DNA from: Candidatus Omnitrophota bacterium
GTDB lineage: Bacteria > Omnitrophota > Omnitrophia > Omnitrophales > Aquincolibacteriaceae
NCBI GenBank assembly: GCA_016930235.1
Contig: JAFGHI010000030.1
Location: forward strand, 1-43,833
Length of the DNA stretch: 43,833 nucleotides
Reading direction: 5' to 3'
Position 1 is the stretch's first letter, and each line of letters starts with the position of its first letter. The position numbers and the translations under genes are program-made. Below the pieces are notes generated by a model that had not been told where the DNA came from, did not search any database, and saw only the letters and a list, made by a program, of their open reading frames with translations. Shown in pieces: positions 20,901 through 26,900 of the stretch.

Positions 20901-23900
20901 AGATCAGGGGAATGATCTTGTAGTTGATCATGTCTCGTTAGTCAACTATGCCGATGATTTGGTTCGTAAACAAGCGGAAGCGGTTTTGGTCCACAGTGCG
21001 ACCGGCGGGTTTGGTGCTCGGGGAATGACACCTGCCTTGGCTCAATCGATTATCGAAAGCGAAACCCGGGCCATGAAGGAAGTTGGATTAACCGTTTATG
21101 CCAATGTTACACCCACGCGTTCTCGAGGGTACGAAGAAGATTATGAGAAAAATAAAGGTGAAGCCATTCAGGAAATGCTGCAGAATGCCGGGATTGCTGA
21201 AAATGCAGGCGCTGATGCGCTTGTTTTGGCGCCTCTTACCTTCTTAAGGTCCAGCGAAGAGATCACGGAAGTTGTCAATCTTTTGGTTGAAGCCACAGAT
21301 CTTCCTGTTGTTTTCTACGATAATCCGGGTCTTCACTTGATCCCGGGTCGGGATATCGACGCAGCTGTTGTCGAAAGTTTGTGGCGGTCCGGTCAAATCG
21401 CGGCGATTAAGGTTAGTACAGACCAATTTGAGATTGTGGAGGGGTATCTCCGGACAGGCATTCGTGTTTATATCGGGAATGAAGGTCTGATTGCCCGTGC
21501 CATGGAAAAGGGCGCCATTGGTTCTGTGGGTTCGACTGGAAATATTCTTTCCCTTCTGCAGGATTTACCCGTCACGAGAAATCTCGATAATCTTCAGTAT
21601 TTGCAACGTATCGTGGATGACCTTCGGGGACCGTTGACGGTGGATCAAACAAAGATTACGGCAGCTATCCTTTATGTTTTAGCGAAAGAAGGAATTGTTC
21701 AGAATGTCCTTCTTCCGGGCGTCCCAACGCTTGAAGATACGGAAAAACAAGCTATTGACGAAGCCCTTGTCAAAGTCAATCGATTGGAGGCTGGAAAGAA
21801 CGCAGGTATTGCTCAAGCGGCGCTTGAAAAAAAGGTTGTCGACCGTTTCATAGAAGATCCATTAGGTTATGTGAAATGGTTAAGAGATGAGGCTGATGAT
21901 GCGACTTTGACTCTTGCGATCAATCACATTGAAGGGGTGCTGACAGTTGAAGGGAATCGCAGGATTTTGGAAAAGCGGGGTGTTTTAGAGGAGATCGAAA
22001 CGGTCCTCGATGAAATTTTTGCCGCCCATGAATGGCCGGAGGAGGCTTTTCAAGTCGGGGAAGGGGTTGTAGACGCTGCTCAAGCGGATTTGCAAAGAGC
22101 CCGGCAGATATTGGTCGAACAAGTTGTTCGAAAGTTGTCTGACGACCGCCATGCCGAAATGCTGAACCGGTTTTATGAGGAAGGTGTTTGGAGGTCTCTT
22201 TTGGCAAATGTCGCTGAAGCGATGGCGGCGGTTCCCCGTCATCTGTATGCCTCTCGCTTTAACGGAGCTAATGCGTACGAAAATGACATCGTCTATATCG
22301 GACGCAGACAGACGATTTCCCAGCCGTCGTTAATAGCGATGATCCTTTTGTTCCTTCATTTGAAGGGTGATGAAAAGGTTCTAGAGGTCGGCGGCGGATC
22401 GGGATGGCTGGCATCTCTTTTGGGGCAGTTGACGGAAGAGGTTTATTCGACGGAAATTATTGAGCTGCTTCGCAAGCGCGCCGAGCGGACGGTTCAAAAA
22501 ATGGGAATTCAAAATGTCCATATACTTCAAGCCCGGCCGGACGTGCTCGGTTATCCGGATGCAGGACCTTATGATGTGATTGTCGTTTCAGCGGGGAGTT
22601 CTCGCGCGACGGTCCCTGACGAGCTTGCCAATCAGCTCGCTGAGGGCGGGAAATTGCTGATTCCGTTATTGGATGAAGATGCACAGGCCTTGAGGGAACG
22701 CGAGAATGCAAAAAGACTTTATTCGCTTAAAGTTTTTGTCAAAAGAAATGGTGTGTTGGTGGATATTTTTGATATGAAAGCAATGGGGTATCCTGTTTCC
22801 TTTGTGCCGCTTATCTTGCCCGAGCGCGCAGAGTTACGCGCGATCAACATCAAGTCAGAGACTTCGAAATCTGCCAATCAGTTAGTGATTGAAGTTGGTG
22901 GCAAGAAAAAAAGTGGGCGTCATATGAGAACAGTTCCTCGCTCATTTACTTTCCCGGTTTGGAGGGATGCCGCTCAACTTGTGAATGAAATTGAGGCGAT
23001 TGCTGCCACGGGAAACCGGCATTATACGGGCGTTATTATTAATTCCGAGCGTGGGCATCTTGTAACGCAATTATCGGAAGAGGCAACAACCCTTGGTACT
23101 AAAGGCTGGCATAAGGACGGCATTTTTAGTGATCTTGAGAGCGGAGATCTTGTGATTCAGTTATCCGATGGGGCATCGATCCTTGTTTCGGGTATGGATA
23201 ACTATGCTATGGAGATTCCACCCGCCGGTATGACGCGGGAAATAAAAATGAGACGAAGGGTCAAGTTGAATGGATTGGTCCCCAGCATTCTGTCGGTCAG
23301 TGCCGAGGGTGTGGTTCAAGGGAACCTGCTTGTTGAGCGCTCTTCGTCCGAAATCATTCGTGAAATCGAAGGCCTGATAGGCGAGCAGTTTTGGACGGGT
23401 GAGCGGTTTTTTGTATCGGCGGAGGTTTCGCCTCAAGAAGATGTTTTAGAATTGGTTTTGAATGACGGCCAGAAGGTGGTGGTAACGGAAGATGGTAAGC
23501 GTGTCACGATCGAAGAAGGCGGGCGTATTGCCGACCCGTTTTTGCTTCGGTCCGTCGTCCGGCTTGTCGAAGAGTGGGAAGATTACGGACAGGTTCAGAT
23601 CAATGCCAGTGTCTTGGCGGCGGAGATGGGGATCAGTTCGGATCTTACGGTGACGGACCGGGATGTTGTTCGTGCGATTCATCTTTATAATCAAAGTGGT
23701 TCCGAATACGTTTTGGTTGATTTACCCACCGAAATAGGAAGTACCTTCCAAATCTTACCGCGTTCGGAATATGAAAAGGTGGTTCCTCCCGAAGACCGCT
23801 CAGAACTGCGGTCAGTAACGGACCACGCAGAACGAACCATGGACCACGGGAATTTATCCCTCACCCCGACCCTCTCCCCGGCGGGGAGAGCCCGCCTGCC

Positions 23901-26900
23901 AGCAGTCGGGCAGGGTGAGGGGGCGAGTGACGTGGTTCGTGGTCCTTGGTCCGTGGTCCAAGCTCGCTCCGAGCTTCGCAGGAGTGGGCATCACTATGAG
24001 ACTATTCAAGGCAATATCTGGGTGAATCGGGAAATGAGTGAATTTCCGGATAAGCCCGAATTGAGTGAATTTGTGATTAGTAACGGACCTGAAATTAACT
24101 ATGCCAATGTTGACGCAAATTTCCGCGTTCGTGTTCTATATTGGGATTATCAACGCGCAATTGTTCAAGTGAAAGTCCCGGGAGGCGAGTGGTCCGAGGA
24201 GATCCAATTGTATATGCAGACGGGCCGGCATGCGATTTCAGGGACAATTCTCATGGAACTTCGCGGCTTCGGGAAATTCGAGAGGCCCGAATTCGGCTTT
24301 TATGTGCCCGGGGAGTCAAGGGTTTTGAGGCGGAGAGAATTTGACCGCGGAGTTCAGCGGCGCTCTGAGCTGCGTGATGATTTTGTGCCGTATGTAAATG
24401 AGGGACAATATACGCCTAACCTTAAAGGGTGGTTAAAATTAGGGGTGGATGGAAAAGAGGGTGGACTTTACGAATTTAGCGAGTTCGTCATATCGGTGGA
24501 GGGTGAGCTCGCTGATTTCGATGATCTTGACCGGAATATCCGGATCCAAGTAACTGATTTTTCAAAGGCGGAAAAATGGGTGGAGTTCCTATGGAAATAT
24601 CCGGGCCGGGGTTGGTCGCAGCCCGTAAAAATACGGATGGAATCGGATGAATTTCATATCACGCGGAATGCGATCATAAGATTTAGCAGTTTTGATCGGG
24701 AAGGTTTTCCGGGTTTTGCTTTTCGTGATATCAAGCGAAAACATGAAATCTTAAGGCGCCGGGCCTATGAGGAGATTAAAACAGGATTAGTTGTCAGCTA
24801 TCCCGGCGAAGAGATTGATCTCAAACATCCGGAAAATAATTTGCATTTAGAGATTGCGGATGCAGATGCAGACCAAGGAAGAGCTATGATCAAGTACCAC
24901 TCCCGAGGAGCGAACAGATGGACACGACCCCGAGATCTCAAGACAGATGCGATTATCAAAATCGACGGTTTGATTTCTGTGACCTATCGCGGTTTGGATA
25001 AAGAGGGAAAACCCCAATTTGAGTTTGAGCCCGACAATGTCAAAGTGATGCCCGGTCTGGAATACCGCCAGATCAGACAATCCGCCTACCGGCGCTCGCC
25101 ATCAAAAAGTGAGCTACGGATCGAGATCCCTGAAATCGTGGAAGTCATCAAAGACCTAATTAAAGAAACAGATGGAGAAAGGCAGATTCGTATTACGAAT
25201 GGGATTGTGGCGAACAGGCTTAATATCTCAGAGTCGGCGGTTACCACTTTGATGTTAGAAAAGGCCATCGGGCAATTCAATGAGTCAGATGGCACGCATT
25301 TTCTGGAGCCGATTCGCACGGAGATTGGGCATACGTATCTCGTCGAAACCCGTTCTGAATTGCGGGGCGAGTGGTTTAATTTGTCCGTTGATCTTCGAAA
25401 TGGCCGGGCTCTTGAAAATTATAGTGAATTGGTCATTTCCACAACAGGGAGAGTTGATGTGACGGATGTCGATCGGAATATCCGCGTTGAGGTGGTTGAA
25501 AGCGATTGGCAGCGGGAATGGGTGACCATTCGCGTCAAATTACCGGGCGGTGAATGGTCTGAAGCGATTACTTTATTTCGAGGCGATACTTATCCGTTAA
25601 CGAAGAGTGTGGATATTCAGCTTTTTACCTTTAACGGAAGTCGCGAACCTCGCCTGGGAGTTACGAGATTACCTCATGTTGGAGTCCTTCGCCGGCGGCT
25701 TTTTAACCGTGATCATAGAAGATGGCTTGAGCAGCAACCGGCGGTAAGAATAAGAGCCGAATTGCGCTTGTCTCCAACCGAGACAAACACTGCTCGGGCC
25801 TCGGCGCAATCGCCGGGTGGAACATCAAGTTCCACCGGCGTAGTACCTGCACACGAAGTGCAGGTAACGATGCCTCGCTCCGAGCTGCGGAGCAGAAACT
25901 GGGTTAATCTTCCCCTTGATGTTGAAAAAGGAAACCCCGAAATGGGCGAATTTGTGCTGAGTATGCCGGTGCTGGATATGCCCGGCAGCACGATGGATTA
26001 TTCCCGCGTTGACAATAATATTAGGTTACAGATCACGGCCTTTTCGATGAAAGGAGCCTGGATTGAATTCAGGTATAAACTGCCCGGGCGTCATGCAAAA
26101 TGGTCAAAGAACTATCGATTGCAGATGGGAGATGGACTTTATCCGATCACCGAAAGTGTTGAGTTTGAGTTGGGCTCGTTTACGGAGGAGGGTATCCCGG
26201 TCATTGGTTTTTTTGCTCCTCGCAGCGTTCGAATTTTCACAAGGCAAAATTATGACACATCCAATCGGCAGAAAACCGTCTGGTTTACTTTACGGGCGGA
26301 TACATGGGCCGGTAATCTTACGGAGGATCTAAGCGGATTTGTCATCAATAAAGAAGGAGAGGTTGACCAAACCGATATCAATAATAATGTCCGGGTCCAG
26401 GTCATTGACAAGGATGTTAAAAAGCAAACGGTCACGATTACGGTTGCTTATCCGGGAGAACAGAAAATCCGGACGGTTTTGCTTCGAAGGCACGAAGAAT
26501 ATCCGGTTTTCCTAAACTTTTCTATCCGGTTCCATTACTTTGACGATGACGGCACGCCTTATTTCGATTTTACTAAAGACACGGGTTATAAAGTTCTTCG
26601 CAGAAGCGTTTATGGAAGGGGTCCTGTTGTGCAGCATTCTGAATTGCGGGAAAAACGTGTCGCACTTCAGGGGGCACAGGGAATGCCTGAATTAGTCGAA
26701 TCATTTTTGCCGGAAGATGCGCAGAATGCGGTGTATGGTTACCGTGAAATTGGACGGGTAGGGGAGACAGGTATTTTTGCCTTTGCTGTCAAGGTGATGG
26801 ATGGCATCCTGCCTTTATCGTTACACGGGCTGGCGGCTGCCGGTCCGTTCTTTACAGAACTTCTAAGTTTGAATGGGTTGGCCATGGCGGCTCCGGGCCA

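Noticed and set aside
9778-25890. RSELR as simply the end sequence of a mobile DNA repeat
   Set aside because: Most copies have no shared flanking DNA and use many synonymous codons. Only four or five borders hold DNA repeats, so this explains a subset at most.
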